A stretch of 8,153 nt of DNA from Anaerolineales bacterium (GTDB lineage Bacteria; Chloroflexota; Anaerolineae; Anaerolineales; Villigracilaceae). Position numbers and translations under genes: made by a program. The first letter of the stretch is position 1; every line of letters starts with the position of its first letter. The notes under the pieces are model-generated. The model was not told where the DNA came from. It made no database searches and saw only the letters and a list, made by a program, of their open reading frames with translations. Location of the stretch: the NCBI GenBank assembly GCA_025966435.1, contig JAICRQ010000139.1, positions 1-8,153 on the forward strand. Reading direction: 5' to 3'. Below are positions 1 to 6,629 of the stretch, one piece after another.

Positions 1-1149
1 CAGCAGAGTGCTTTTGCCTGCACCATTCCGCCCCACAATTCCAAGCACTTTACCCTCTTCTACGTCAAAGGAGATATCCTTTAACGCCCAGACAAAATTC
101 AGGTTGGACCTCCGGTCCGATTTTCCAACCATTGCTTTCGCCAGCCGCACAGGCGCGTAGAGAGTGTCTACCAGGACGTCGCGCAGCATGTTGTAGCGGA
201 ACTTCGTTTCTGCTGCACCGATCTGGTAGCGTTTGCCAAGATTTTGTACTCTGATGGCGATTGTCATGGAATAATAATTGGTAAGTAGTAATAAGATCGT
301 GTCGGCAAACGTTTTTTCCATGCTGCGGAAGTAGAACAGGCCGGAGATAAAAATCAGGATGGAAATGATCGCGGAAATCCACAGGGCGATATCCGGTCCA
401 TTGCCGGCGCCGAGCAGTGCCCAACGGAATCCGTTCACGACGCCGGTCATTGGGTTGAGAGATAAAAAGATTTGCCAGTTTTCAGGAATTGTTGAAAACG
501 AATAGGCGACGGGCGTGGCAAACAACCAGAACTGGGTCAAAAAAGGCAGAGCATGGTTTACGTCACGGTATTTCACGTTGATCGCGGAGAGCCACAACGC
601 CACACCCAGCGCTGTGACCAGGACAAGCAGAAGAAAGAATGGAAGAGTCCAAAGATATTGCCAGGCCGGCGCTACTTGAAAGTAGACCATGAGTCCAATC
701 AAAATCACGAAGGCAATGATGAAATCCACAAGCCCTGCAAATACCGACGCCATCGGAAGGATCAGGCGCGGGAAGTAGATCTTCGTGACCATGTTGTTGT
801 GAGCAACGAGCGAGCGACTGCCCTGGTTCAATGCTGTAACGAAGAGCCCCCAGGGAAGCAAACCGGTAAATGAAAATACTTCGTAGGGAATGCCGTCTGT
901 CGGGAGGTTTGCCACTCGATCAAATACAAACGTAAACACCAACATGGTCATCACCGGCTGGACGACTGCCCACGCCATGCCCAGCAAGGTCTGTTTGTAT
1001 TTCACCTTCACATCGCGCCAGACCATGAAAAAGACCAGCTCGCGATAGATCCACAGGTCCCGCAAGTTCAGCGCGGCAAGACCTTTGGAGGGTTTGATGT
1101 AGACGGTGGTGGGTTCGTGTTTGGCGAGTTCGGTCATTTGTCGCTTCAT
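1..1149 (-). CDS. Polysaccharide ABC exporter: ABC-2 permease fused in frame to its ATPase (partial, C-terminus outside window)
   Basis: One uninterrupted frame of 383 codons runs from ATG at 1149 to the window edge. Residues 1-285 are a complete Wzm/TagG-type ABC-2 permease: a cytoplasmic N-terminus with the conserved segment KYKQTLLG (50-57), about six hydrophobic segments (roughly 56-78, 91-110, 130-157, 164-190, 205-222, 258-278) and the usual family ending FRSMEKTFADTI. Such permeases normally stop here. Instead a nine-residue linker (LLLLTNYYS, 286-294) leads to Met295 and a Wzt/TagH-type ATPase start, with RYQIG near 307-311 and Walker A GRNGAGKST at 373-381. The signature motif, Walker B and any carbohydrate-binding tail lie outside the window. 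Family role: ATP-driven export of undecaprenyl-linked polysaccharide or teichoic-acid-type polymer across the inner membrane. No Shine-Dalgarno is visible before Met1 or Met295. It may be a true fusion, or two genes whose separating stop was lost by mutation or sequencing error. Domain calls are firm; the fusion as a biological fact is less so. Confidence 0.85.
   Translation of the reverse strand, partial: MKRQMTELAKHEPTTVYIKPSKGLAALNLRDLWIYRELVFFMVWRDVKVKYKQTLLGMAWAVVQPVMTMLVFTFVFDRVANLPTDGIPYEVFSFTGLLPWGLFVTALNQGSRSLVAHNNMVTKIYFPRLILPMASVFAGLVDFIIAFVILIGLMVYFQVAPAWQYLWTLPFFLLLVLVTALGVALWLSAINVKYRDVNHALPFLTQFWLFATPVAYSFSTIPENWQIFLSLNPMTGVVNGFRWALLGAGNGPDIALWISAIISILIFISGLFYFRSMEKTFADTILLLLTNYYSMTIAIRVQNLGKRYQIGAAETKFRYNMLRDVLVDTLYAPVRLAKAMVGKSDRRSNLNFVWALKDISFDVEEGKVLGIVGRNGAGKSTLL
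272..292 (-). repeat. Three ATTACNA-type heptamers forming the permease-ATPase linker
   Basis: Read on the minus strand, 292-286 is ATTACTA, 285-279 is CTTACCA and 278-272 is ATTATTA: three adjoining degenerate copies of one heptamer. Their 21 nt equal seven codons, so the array keeps the reading frame between the permease and ATPase domains. The same heptamer family fills the spacer at 1151-1202. This composition is unlike the coding DNA on either side and looks like a former intergenic repeat that is now translated. Confidence 0.65.
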
Positions 1150-1150
1150 G

Positions 1151-1202
1151 AATTACTAATTACTATTGGACAACCAGTTATTAGTAATTGGTAATTCGTA
1201 AT
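1151..1202. repeat. AT-rich heptamer array arranged as an inverted repeat between fcl and the permease gene
   Basis: The minus strand reads ATTACGA (1202-1196), ATTACCA (1195-1189) and ATTACTA (1188-1182). The plus strand reads ATTACTA at 1152-1158 and again at 1159-1165. The two sets face each other, giving a perfect 10-bp stem (AATTACTAAT at 1151-1160 with ATTAGTAATT at 1180-1189) and a small TGG-ACAA-CCA tip (1167-1176). There is no T-tract, so it does not look like an intrinsic terminator. It occupies nearly the whole spacer and abuts the permease start, where a ribosome site would be expected. Confidence 0.7.
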
Positions 1203-1205
1203 TGA

Positions 1206-2165
<960 letters not shown>

Positions 2166-2172
2166 TTATGCC

Positions 2173-3183
2173 CTATTGCACAATAAATTGAGCATTTCTA
2201 TATTTTTCATCATTGGGATTTCGAATAATTCCCGCCTTCAGCGCAAACAATAATTCGCGGATTCCATCGTCGACATCCAGCGTCGTTTCAAATCCCAGTA
2301 CGCGCTTGATCTTCGCAAAAGACACACTAATATCGCGCATATCGCCACCGAAAGTCAAATCTTTATATTCGACAACCGTCTCAGGCAATCGTTTGAGGAT
2401 CAGGCGGACAATATCGTCTTTGGAGTAATTTCCCTCGTCGGTGCCAAGATTGAAAATCTCCCCACAAATCTTCGAACGCTCGGCGGCGAGTCCCAGCAGC
2501 ATGCCGCGAATTGCGTCGCGGATGTGCACAAACGAGCGTGAGTATCCACGCTGGTAGATAATTAATTCCCGTTTCGTGAATGCCTCCAGAACAAACTGGT
2601 TGACGATCAAGTCGAAACGCGTACGCGGGGAAATGCCATACAGTGTTGCCAGCCGGAACAGTAGGGGCGCGCAGGAACTGTCTTTTTGCGAAAGCAGGAA
2701 TTCCTCGGCAGCGATCTTGGTTTCGGCATAGATCGATTGCGGATTGAGAGGCGACTCTTCCGTTACCGGCTTGCCGTTAGGGGAAAGCCCATAATTACTG
2801 TAGGTGGAGGCGAACAGGAATCGTTCCACCCCCAGGTCAAGTGCCTGCCTAAATACCCCTTTCGTCGCTTCGACGTTATAGCGCCACGCGACCGGCCTCC
2901 CGACTGCCTGACACGCAGGAAAGCCTACGATCGCTGCAAGATGGACAATGGCATCGGGCTTTTTCCAGCCATCCTTGAGCGAATCTTTGACTGCCCGGGG
3001 CTCTGTCACATCAGCTTTTACAAAATGGAAGTTAGGATGGTGCAGGAAGGGAACAAGTGACTCACCACCGAAGAGAAGCGCGTCCAGTACCGTGACACGA
3101 TAATTAGCACGCAGCAACTCGGATGTCAGAAGAGAGCCAATGTAGCCCGCGCCTCCCGTGATCAGCACATGGCGGTCACTCAT
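2173..3183 (-). CDS. Extended-SDR NAD-dependent sugar-nucleotide epimerase/dehydratase
   Basis: This 336-residue protein has the NAD-binding GGAGYIG (10-16) and Asp34 at the end of the second strand, the residue that usually selects NAD over NADP. LAAIVG (82-87), the S126/T127 site in FASTYSNYG and the YAETK catalytic pair Tyr152/Lys156 follow. It belongs to the epimerase/dehydratase group acting on nucleotide-activated sugars. The motifs do not fix the substrate: I see nothing diagnostic of GalE, RmlB or Gmd. The start is well supported by a perfect GGAGGA (3195-3190) and by a 4-nt ATGA overlap with the regulator's stop, which implies translational coupling. Its position beside fcl and an exporter points to making a second activated sugar for the same polysaccharide. 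The C-terminal tail KYRNAQFIVQ resembles tails I have seen in sugar-nucleotide SDRs, but I cannot tie it to one activity. Confidence 0.8.
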   Translation of the reverse strand: MSDRHVLITGGAGYIGSLLTSELLRANYRVTVLDALLFGGESLVPFLHHPNFHFVKADVTEPRAVKDSLKDGWKKPDAIVHLAAIVGFPACQAVGRPVAWRYNVEATKGVFRQALDLGVERFLFASTYSNYGLSPNGKPVTEESPLNPQSIYAETKIAAEEFLLSQKDSSCAPLLFRLATLYGISPRTRFDLIVNQFVLEAFTKRELIIYQRGYSRSFVHIRDAIRGMLLGLAAERSKICGEIFNLGTDEGNYSKDDIVRLILKRLPETVVEYKDLTFGGDMRDISVSFAKIKRVLGFETTLDVDDGIRELLFALKAGIIRNPNDEKYRNAQFIVQ

Positions 3184-3656
3184 GCAGATTCCTCCATCCG
3201 GAGAATGACTTTAAATCCTTCCACCTGCAAAACAGGTGCCTCTTTGTCGTTGACGATATTCACCCCGTGCTCAAGACAGGTCAGTCGGCAGATATCTGCT
3301 ACATCGCCCTTGCCAACGATCCGGACGCGGTCGTAGCCGGCGCTTTTTATCTGAGCAAGGTACTCGTTCACACGCTGGCGGGTTTTGCGATAAAGAGAAA
3401 AGGAGCGCTCGACGTAATCCACCGCCAGGCGGGCACGCAGGGCAATCCCTTCAGGCGTGATGATATAGCGCAATTTCTTGCGCTCTGCACGCTTGACCTT
3501 GACGTATCCTTTGGCGATCAAGCGCTTGAGATGCCAGTTGACTGTTCCAACCGCTACCCCCAGCTGCGTGGCAAGCGTCGATTGGTTGACATCCGGGTCG
3601 CTTTCGATGTTTTCTAGGAGGGTAAGCTCACGAAATTCTTCGTTTGATGATTCCAT
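3180..3656 (-). CDS. Winged-helix transcriptional regulator heading the polysaccharide operon
   Basis: The protein has 158 residues from the ATG at 3656. An in-frame TTG at 3662 is possible but less likely. Residues about 9-70 form a MarR/ArsR-like winged helix: recognition region STLATQLGVAVGTVNWHLKRL (26-46, split here as STLATQLG and VAVGTVNWHLKRL) and a basic wing VKRAERKKLRYIIT. A helical linker (71-104) follows, then an alpha/beta segment with RVRIVGKGDVADICRL (110-125), whose GxGxxA pattern resembles a Rossmann nucleotide-binding loop. It is first in the operon, directly behind a strong promoter overlapped by a palindrome, so autoregulation and control of the sugar genes are likely. 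No Shine-Dalgarno precedes either start and the inferred leader is only about 20 nt. The DNA-binding assignment is firm; ligand sensing by the C-terminal part is inference. Confidence 0.8.
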   Translation of the reverse strand: MESSNEEFRELTLLENIESDPDVNQSTLATQLGVAVGTVNWHLKRLIAKGYVKVKRAERKKLRYIITPEGIALRARLAVDYVERSFSLYRKTRQRVNEYLAQIKSAGYDRVRIVGKGDVADICRLTCLEHGVNIVNDKEAPVLQVEGFKVILRMEESA

Positions 3657-3667
3657 ATACAATTCAA

Positions 3668-3684
3668 AATTCAGTGACTGAATT
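3668..3684. promoter_or_regulatory. 17-bp palindromic operator overlapping the -10 box and start site
   Basis: AATTCAGT at 3668-3675 and ACTGAATT at 3677-3684 form a perfect 8+1+8 dyad. It covers the end of the -10 hexamer and the expected start site, where a bound dimer would block RNA polymerase. The winged-helix protein encoded directly downstream is the natural candidate ligand (inference). Confidence 0.65.
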
Positions 3685-3709
3685 ATAACCGAGAACCTTT
3701 GCCTGTCAA
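3682..3709 (-). promoter_or_regulatory. Sigma70-type promoter of the polysaccharide operon
   Basis: On the minus strand, TTGACA (3709-3704) and TATAAT (3687-3682) both match consensus and are separated by 16 bp. Transcription would begin near 3675, about 20 nt before the regulator's ATG. It lies just past the tetR terminator, so the two minus-strand units are insulated from each other. Confidence 0.8.
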
Positions 3710-3720
3710 ATCAGCGGCGT

Positions 3721-3756
3721 ATAACAAAACATCCGAAGCAGGGTAACTTCGGATGT
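3721..3756 (-). terminator. Intrinsic terminator of the tetR gene
   Basis: ACATCCGAAG (3729-3738) and CTTCGGATGT (3747-3756) form a perfect 10-bp stem with an 8-nt loop. Read on the minus strand it is followed by TTTTGTTAT. It sits 19 nt after the tetR stop. The sequence AACAAAACATCCGAAGC is repeated exactly at the terminator near 7566-7599. Confidence 0.8.
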
Positions 3757-3775
3757 GGAGATGAAATTTCCAATC

Positions 3776-4345
3776 TTAGGCAAACTGTTCGAGATTGACG
3801 GCGACCAGCGGCAATGCCTCATCTACAAACTTTTCGAGTGCCGGCAGTTTTTTCGCGTGACTATAGTGAGACGCAAGACCATAGATCGCCCACGCGGCGA
3901 CGGTAGCAGAAATTTCGGTAGAGAGGTGTGGATTCATTTTCCCAAGCCAGACGTTGAGCAATTCATAGACCTGGTTCTTCACCTGCTTTTCGATCAGAGG
4001 CTCAAACTGACGCTGTGACTGCATGCAGTCCGTGCGGACTTTGAAAAGGAATTCACAGACTGTCAATAATAAGATCCGCAGGTTATCGGGCGTGTAATGA
4101 CAGGCATCCAACACCCGCGATTCGATCTCCTGTCTGAATTGTTGCTCAACCCAACGGTCCAGCAGGGCGTACTTATCGAGAAAATGCTTATAAAAGGTAG
4201 CGCGGTTAATTTGTGCCTTTTCGGTCACATCCTGAACCGAGATGGCATCAAAACTTTTTTCAGCGAGCAAATTAGTAAACGCTCCTAGAATTAAGCCGCG
4301 AGTCCGTTTGACACGGGGATCAAGTTTCTCTTCTATCGGCAACAT
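3776..4345 (-). CDS. TetR/AcrR-family transcriptional regulator
   Basis: The protein has 189 residues, typical of the family. The N-terminal domain (about 14-62) contains the helix-turn-helix at 37-56, with the signature AQINRATFYKHFLDKYALL (44-62). The all-helical remainder is the dimerisation and ligand domain; it shows no motif that identifies the inducer. The start is supported by TGGAG about six bases before the ATG. The gene is transcribed away from doxX, sharing a 156-bp region full of GTTG/CAAC inverted repeats, and has its own terminator. Family behaviour and this layout suggest it represses itself and the four plus-strand genes until a small lipophilic or electrophilic compound binds. 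An aromatic or quinone inducer is a guess from the neighbours (DoxX, CatE-like). Confidence 0.9.
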   Translation of the reverse strand: MLPIEEKLDPRVKRTRGLILGAFTNLLAEKSFDAISVQDVTEKAQINRATFYKHFLDKYALLDRWVEQQFRQEIESRVLDACHYTPDNLRILLLTVCEFLFKVRTDCMQSQRQFEPLIEKQVKNQVYELLNVWLGKMNPHLSTEISATVAAWAIYGLASHYSHAKKLPALEKFVDEALPLVAVNLEQFA

Positions 4346-4355
4346 TTTGGCTCCA

Positions 4356-4373
4356 GTGTTGCTTAGTCAACAC
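4356..4373. promoter_or_regulatory. Inverted repeat in the tetR leader (putative TetR operator 1)
   Basis: GTGTTG (4356-4361) and CAACAC (4368-4373) form a perfect 6+6+6 dyad lying just upstream of the tetR ribosome site. The arm TGTTGCTTAG (4357-4366) recurs exactly inverted at 4400-4409. The core GTTG-N6-CAAC is also found at 4431-4444. Confidence 0.55.
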
Positions 4374-4390
4374 AAATACATTTCTGATGG

Positions 4391-4419
4391 TTGACCTATC
4401 TAAGCAACAGTAGTAAATT
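4391..4419 (+). promoter_or_regulatory. Candidate promoter for the doxX operon
   Basis: TTGACC (4391-4396) and TAAATT (4414-4419) are separated by 17 bp on the plus strand. They lie between the two operator-like repeats, with a long leader of about 75 nt to the doxX start. The -10 match is only moderate, so another start site nearer the gene is possible. Confidence 0.4.
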
Positions 4420-4421
4420 AT

Positions 4422-4445
4422 ACAACATCCGTTGTTTATACAACG
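4422..4445. promoter_or_regulatory. Overlapping inverted repeats in the tetR-doxX intergenic region (putative TetR operator 2)
   Basis: ACAAC (4422-4426) pairs with GTTGT (4431-4435). CGTTGT (4430-4435) pairs with ACAACG (4440-4445). Half-sites thus alternate every four bases. The second dyad contains GTTG-N6-CAAC with the same spacing as the repeat at 4358-4371, 73 bp away. On the minus strand TATAAT (4422-4417), a likely tetR -10 box, adjoins these repeats, consistent with autorepression. Confidence 0.55.
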
Positions 4446-4501
4446 AATGACGTAAAGATAGCATAGATTCTAAAACTTGTCAAATCGAAGGAGACACAAA
4501 T

Positions 4502-4891
4502 ATGGAAATTGCTTTTCTCATCGGGCGGATCATCATCGGACTGTACTGGATCTACGGTGCGATTGCCCACTTTACCCAGGCGAAGTCCATGGTTCCCTAC
4601 GCTAAGATGAAAGGCGTACCGTTCGCAGAAGTTGCTGTGCCCGGCACTGGAGTTCTTTTGCTAGTCGCTGGCTTGAGCATCCTCACGGGTATCTACCCGT
4701 TGATCGCGGTCGCGGCGCTGACCCTCTTTCTTGTGCCTGTCACCGCCATGATGCATAACTTTTGGACGGTAGAAGACCAGATGATGAAGATGAATGATAT
4801 GGTGATGTTCACGAAGAACATGGCGCTGCTGGGATATACGCTGATACTACTTGCTATTCCCCAGCCCTGGCCGTTTAGTTTAGGTTTCTAA
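4502..4891 (+). CDS. DoxX-family integral membrane protein (CatD-like)
   Basis: This is a 129-residue, four-helix membrane protein. Hydrophobic segments lie at about 5-24, 43-65, 66-86 and 100-120, with the family's GLYWIYGAIAHF in the first helix and an amphipathic NFWTVED loop before the last. GAAGGAGA (4487-4494) lies eight bases before the ATG, and the gene ends in tandem TAA-TAG. DoxX proteins are linked to quinone and thiol redox chemistry in the inner membrane. In Bacillus subtilis the DoxX protein CatD is co-transcribed with the dioxygenase CatE and responds to catechol. A CatE-like gene closes this operon, which supports a similar role, although sequence alone does not prove orthology with CatD. 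It is the first gene of the TetR-controlled unit. Confidence 0.85.
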   Translation: MEIAFLIGRIIIGLYWIYGAIAHFTQAKSMVPYAKMKGVPFAEVAVPGTGVLLLVAGLSILTGIYPLIAVAALTLFLVPVTAMMHNFWTVEDQMMKMNDMVMFTKNMALLGYTLILLAIPQPWPFSLGF

Positions 4892-4909
4892 TAGCGATCA
4901 AGCTAGTAG

Positions 4910-4937
4910 CTCATCCCATAATGGAAGCATGGATGAG
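4910..4937 (+). other. Short intercistronic hairpin between doxX and the reductase gene
   Basis: CTCATCC (4910-4916) and GGATGAG (4931-4937) form a perfect 7-bp stem with a 14-nt loop in the 90-nt gap. No U-tract follows, so it is not a convincing terminator. It could stabilise or process the mRNA between the membrane-protein gene and the enzymes, or it could be chance. Confidence 0.3.
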
Positions 4938-4981
4938 TCGTTAACCCCATTACGACAGAAAGACGTTGAAAGGAGTGTAAG

Positions 4982-5626
4982 ATGAAAATAACAATTATTG
5001 GACCAGGAAATATGGGTCGTGCGATCGCTACCCGCGCTGTGGCGGGCGGTCATTCGGTCACAGTTGTAGGCAAAACCCTCGAGAGCGCCCAGAAAGTGGC
5101 GGATGAGGTCCGGGCATCCGCGAAACAAGGTGCGGAAATCTCTGCAACCACCCTCGAAAATGTGGAGCCCGGTGACGTTGTTGTGCTGGCGCTCTGGTAT
5201 GGAACCAATATCGAGGTGGCCAAACAACTCAGCGAAAAGCTCAACGGGAAAACGGTCGTGGATATCGCAAACCCGCTGAACTCCACCTACGACGGACTCG
5301 TGACAGCGCCTGACTCCTCGTCGGCGGAGGATGTTGCCAAAGCCGTTGGACCCAAAACAAAGGTGGTCAAAGCGTTCAACACAACCTATGCCAGCACGCT
5401 CCTCTCCGGACAGGTCGCGGGAGAGCCGCTTGACGTGTTCATTGCCGGAGACGATGAAGAGGCAAAGAACAAGGTCGCCCAATTCATTAAGGATGCCGGG
5501 CTGCGGCCTGTAGATACTGGTCCCTTGAGCCGCGCCCGTCAGATCGAAGGACTGGGGTTCCTGCATATCGTAACCCAGGGAGACCTGGGAACCAACTATG
5601 CGAGCGCAGTTAAGATATTGAGTTAA
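4982..5626 (+). CDS. F420H2:NADP oxidoreductase-like NAD(P)-binding protein
   Basis: The 214-residue single-domain Rossmann protein has GPGNMG at 7-12, VVGKT at 28-32 (Lys31 may contact the NADP 2'-phosphate), DIANPL at 94-99 and VVKAFNT at 128-134. This is the layout of the COG2085 group that includes F420-dependent NADP reductase (Fno). Fno moves hydride between NADPH and the deazaflavin F420. Many relatives have no proven F420 activity, so a general NADP-dependent dinucleotide reductase is the fallback. AAAGGAG (4969-4975) supports the start. It follows doxX and directly precedes an LLM-family oxidoreductase that could use F420H2 or reduced flavin, so a reductase-oxidoreductase pair is a sensible reading of the pair (inference). 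Confidence 0.8.
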   Translation: MKITIIGPGNMGRAIATRAVAGGHSVTVVGKTLESAQKVADEVRASAKQGAEISATTLENVEPGDVVVLALWYGTNIEVAKQLSEKLNGKTVVDIANPLNSTYDGLVTAPDSSSAEDVAKAVGPKTKVVKAFNTTYASTLLSGQVAGEPLDVFIAGDDEEAKNKVAQFIKDAGLRPVDTGPLSRARQIEGLGFLHIVTQGDLGTNYASAVKILS

Positions 5627-5657
5627 TTCCGATTGAATAGAATGAAGCCCGGCGAGA

Positions 5658-5665
5658 GAAGGAGA
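5658..5665 (+). promoter_or_regulatory. Ribosome binding site fixing the LLM oxidoreductase start at 5672
   Basis: GAAGGAGA stands six bases before ATG 5672. The frame is also open from a TTG at 5633, but that codon has no Shine-Dalgarno and would add 13 polar residues unlike the family's N-terminus. Confidence 0.8.
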
Positions 5666-5671
5666 GACGCA

Positions 5672-6559
5672 ATGCCTCAACAAGATCGCAACCTGAAGTT
5701 TGGGTATTTCCTGATCCCCAATGCAGAGTCTCCCCTGCTCTCGCTCGCGCAGGAAGCAGAGCGCCTCGGGCTGGACTATATCGGGATACAGGATCATCCA
5801 TATCAGCGACGGTTTGTGGATACCTTTACATTGCTAAGTATGATTGCTGCTCGGACCTCGCGAATTGGTCTCTTCCCGGATGTTGCCAACCTGCCGCTGC
5901 GCCCTCCCGCTGTCCTGGCAAAAGCCGCCGCGAGCATTGACGTGCTAAGCAGCGGCCGCTTCGAGCTGGGTCTCGGCGCGGGAAGCTTCTGGGATGCCAT
6001 CGAGGCGTATGGAGGTCCGCGGCGTTCTCCCGGAGAGGCACTCGTCGCCCTCGCCGAAGCGATACAAGTGATCCGCAAGGTATGGAGCGGCGAGCGCAAT
6101 CTGCGCTTCGAAGGTCAGCATTACCGATTGCGCGGAGCGCATTCCGGGCCAGTGCCTGCTCACCCAATCGGCATCTGGCTCGGTGTGACCGGTCCGCGTG
6201 CCCTCAAGTTGGCAGGGCAGGTCGCCGACGGCTGGGTACCTTCGTTCCGCGGAGATCTAAAGAAGCTTGCCGCGATGACCAAGCGACTTGATGACTCTGC
6301 CGCGGAAGCAGGGCGTGATCCAAGAAGCATCCGGCGCGTGCTCAACGTAAACGGAGTGATCACAGACGGTGCATCGAATGGCATGTTACAGGGACCATCC
6401 AGTCAGTGGGCAGAAGAGCTGACGAATCTTGCCATTACCTATAAGTTCGATACATTCATTTTTTGGGGCGAAGGGGAAGATCAGCTTCAGAGGTTTGCCG
6501 AGGAAGTGGTTCCAGCGACTCGCGCACAGGTCGCCGCGGAACGCACAGAGGCCTCCTAA
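5672..6559 (+). CDS. LLM-class (luciferase-like) flavin/F420-dependent oxidoreductase
   Basis: From the ATG at 5672 the protein has 295 residues. It opens with the first barrel strand LKFGYFLIP (8-16), then IQDHPY (39-44) and the class signature running LPLRPPAVLAKAAASIDVLS (74-93) followed by SGRFELGLGAG (94-104). GVTGPRALKLAGQVADGW lies near 170-187. This is the TIM-barrel bacterial-luciferase superfamily, whose members use FMNH2 or F420H2 for monooxygenation or reduction. The substrate cannot be read from the motifs. The neighbour upstream looks like an F420/NADP reductase and the one downstream like a ring-cleaving dioxygenase. A role in reducing or hydroxylating an aromatic or quinone compound before cleavage is plausible but inferred. 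The gene starts 45 nt after the reductase stop. Confidence 0.88.
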   Translation: MPQQDRNLKFGYFLIPNAESPLLSLAQEAERLGLDYIGIQDHPYQRRFVDTFTLLSMIAARTSRIGLFPDVANLPLRPPAVLAKAAASIDVLSSGRFELGLGAGSFWDAIEAYGGPRRSPGEALVALAEAIQVIRKVWSGERNLRFEGQHYRLRGAHSGPVPAHPIGIWLGVTGPRALKLAGQVADGWVPSFRGDLKKLAAMTKRLDDSAAEAGRDPRSIRRVLNVNGVITDGASNGMLQGPSSQWAEELTNLAITYKFDTFIFWGEGEDQLQRFAEEVVPATRAQVAAERTEAS

Positions 6560-6629
6560 AAGAAAGTAAATGCAGAGTGGCGTTGTCTATGCTTCGTAAG
6601 CGCTGAAAGTTCACAGAAAGAGAAGAAAC

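Noticed and set aside
65..424. 119-codon minus-strand open frame inside the permease-ATPase region
   Set aside because: It is another frame of the fused exporter ORF, which carries the real permease end and Walker A motif.
553..873. 106-codon plus-strand open frame
   Set aside because: Antisense to the permease; the translation is low-complexity and charged, with no family resemblance.
1151..1202. CRISPR-like or attachment-site repeat
   Set aside because: The units are contiguous 7-mers without spacers, and there is no integrase, cas gene or tRNA nearby.
5633..5671. Upstream TTG start for the LLM oxidoreductase
   Set aside because: No ribosome site and an atypical N-terminal extension; ATG 5672 has GAAGGAGA at good spacing.
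4898..5797. 299-codon open frame on the minus strand
   Set aside because: It lies antisense to the reductase gene and the start of the LLM gene, both of which have clear family motifs and ribosome sites; its product is rich in Cys/Arg/His and matches nothing I recognise.
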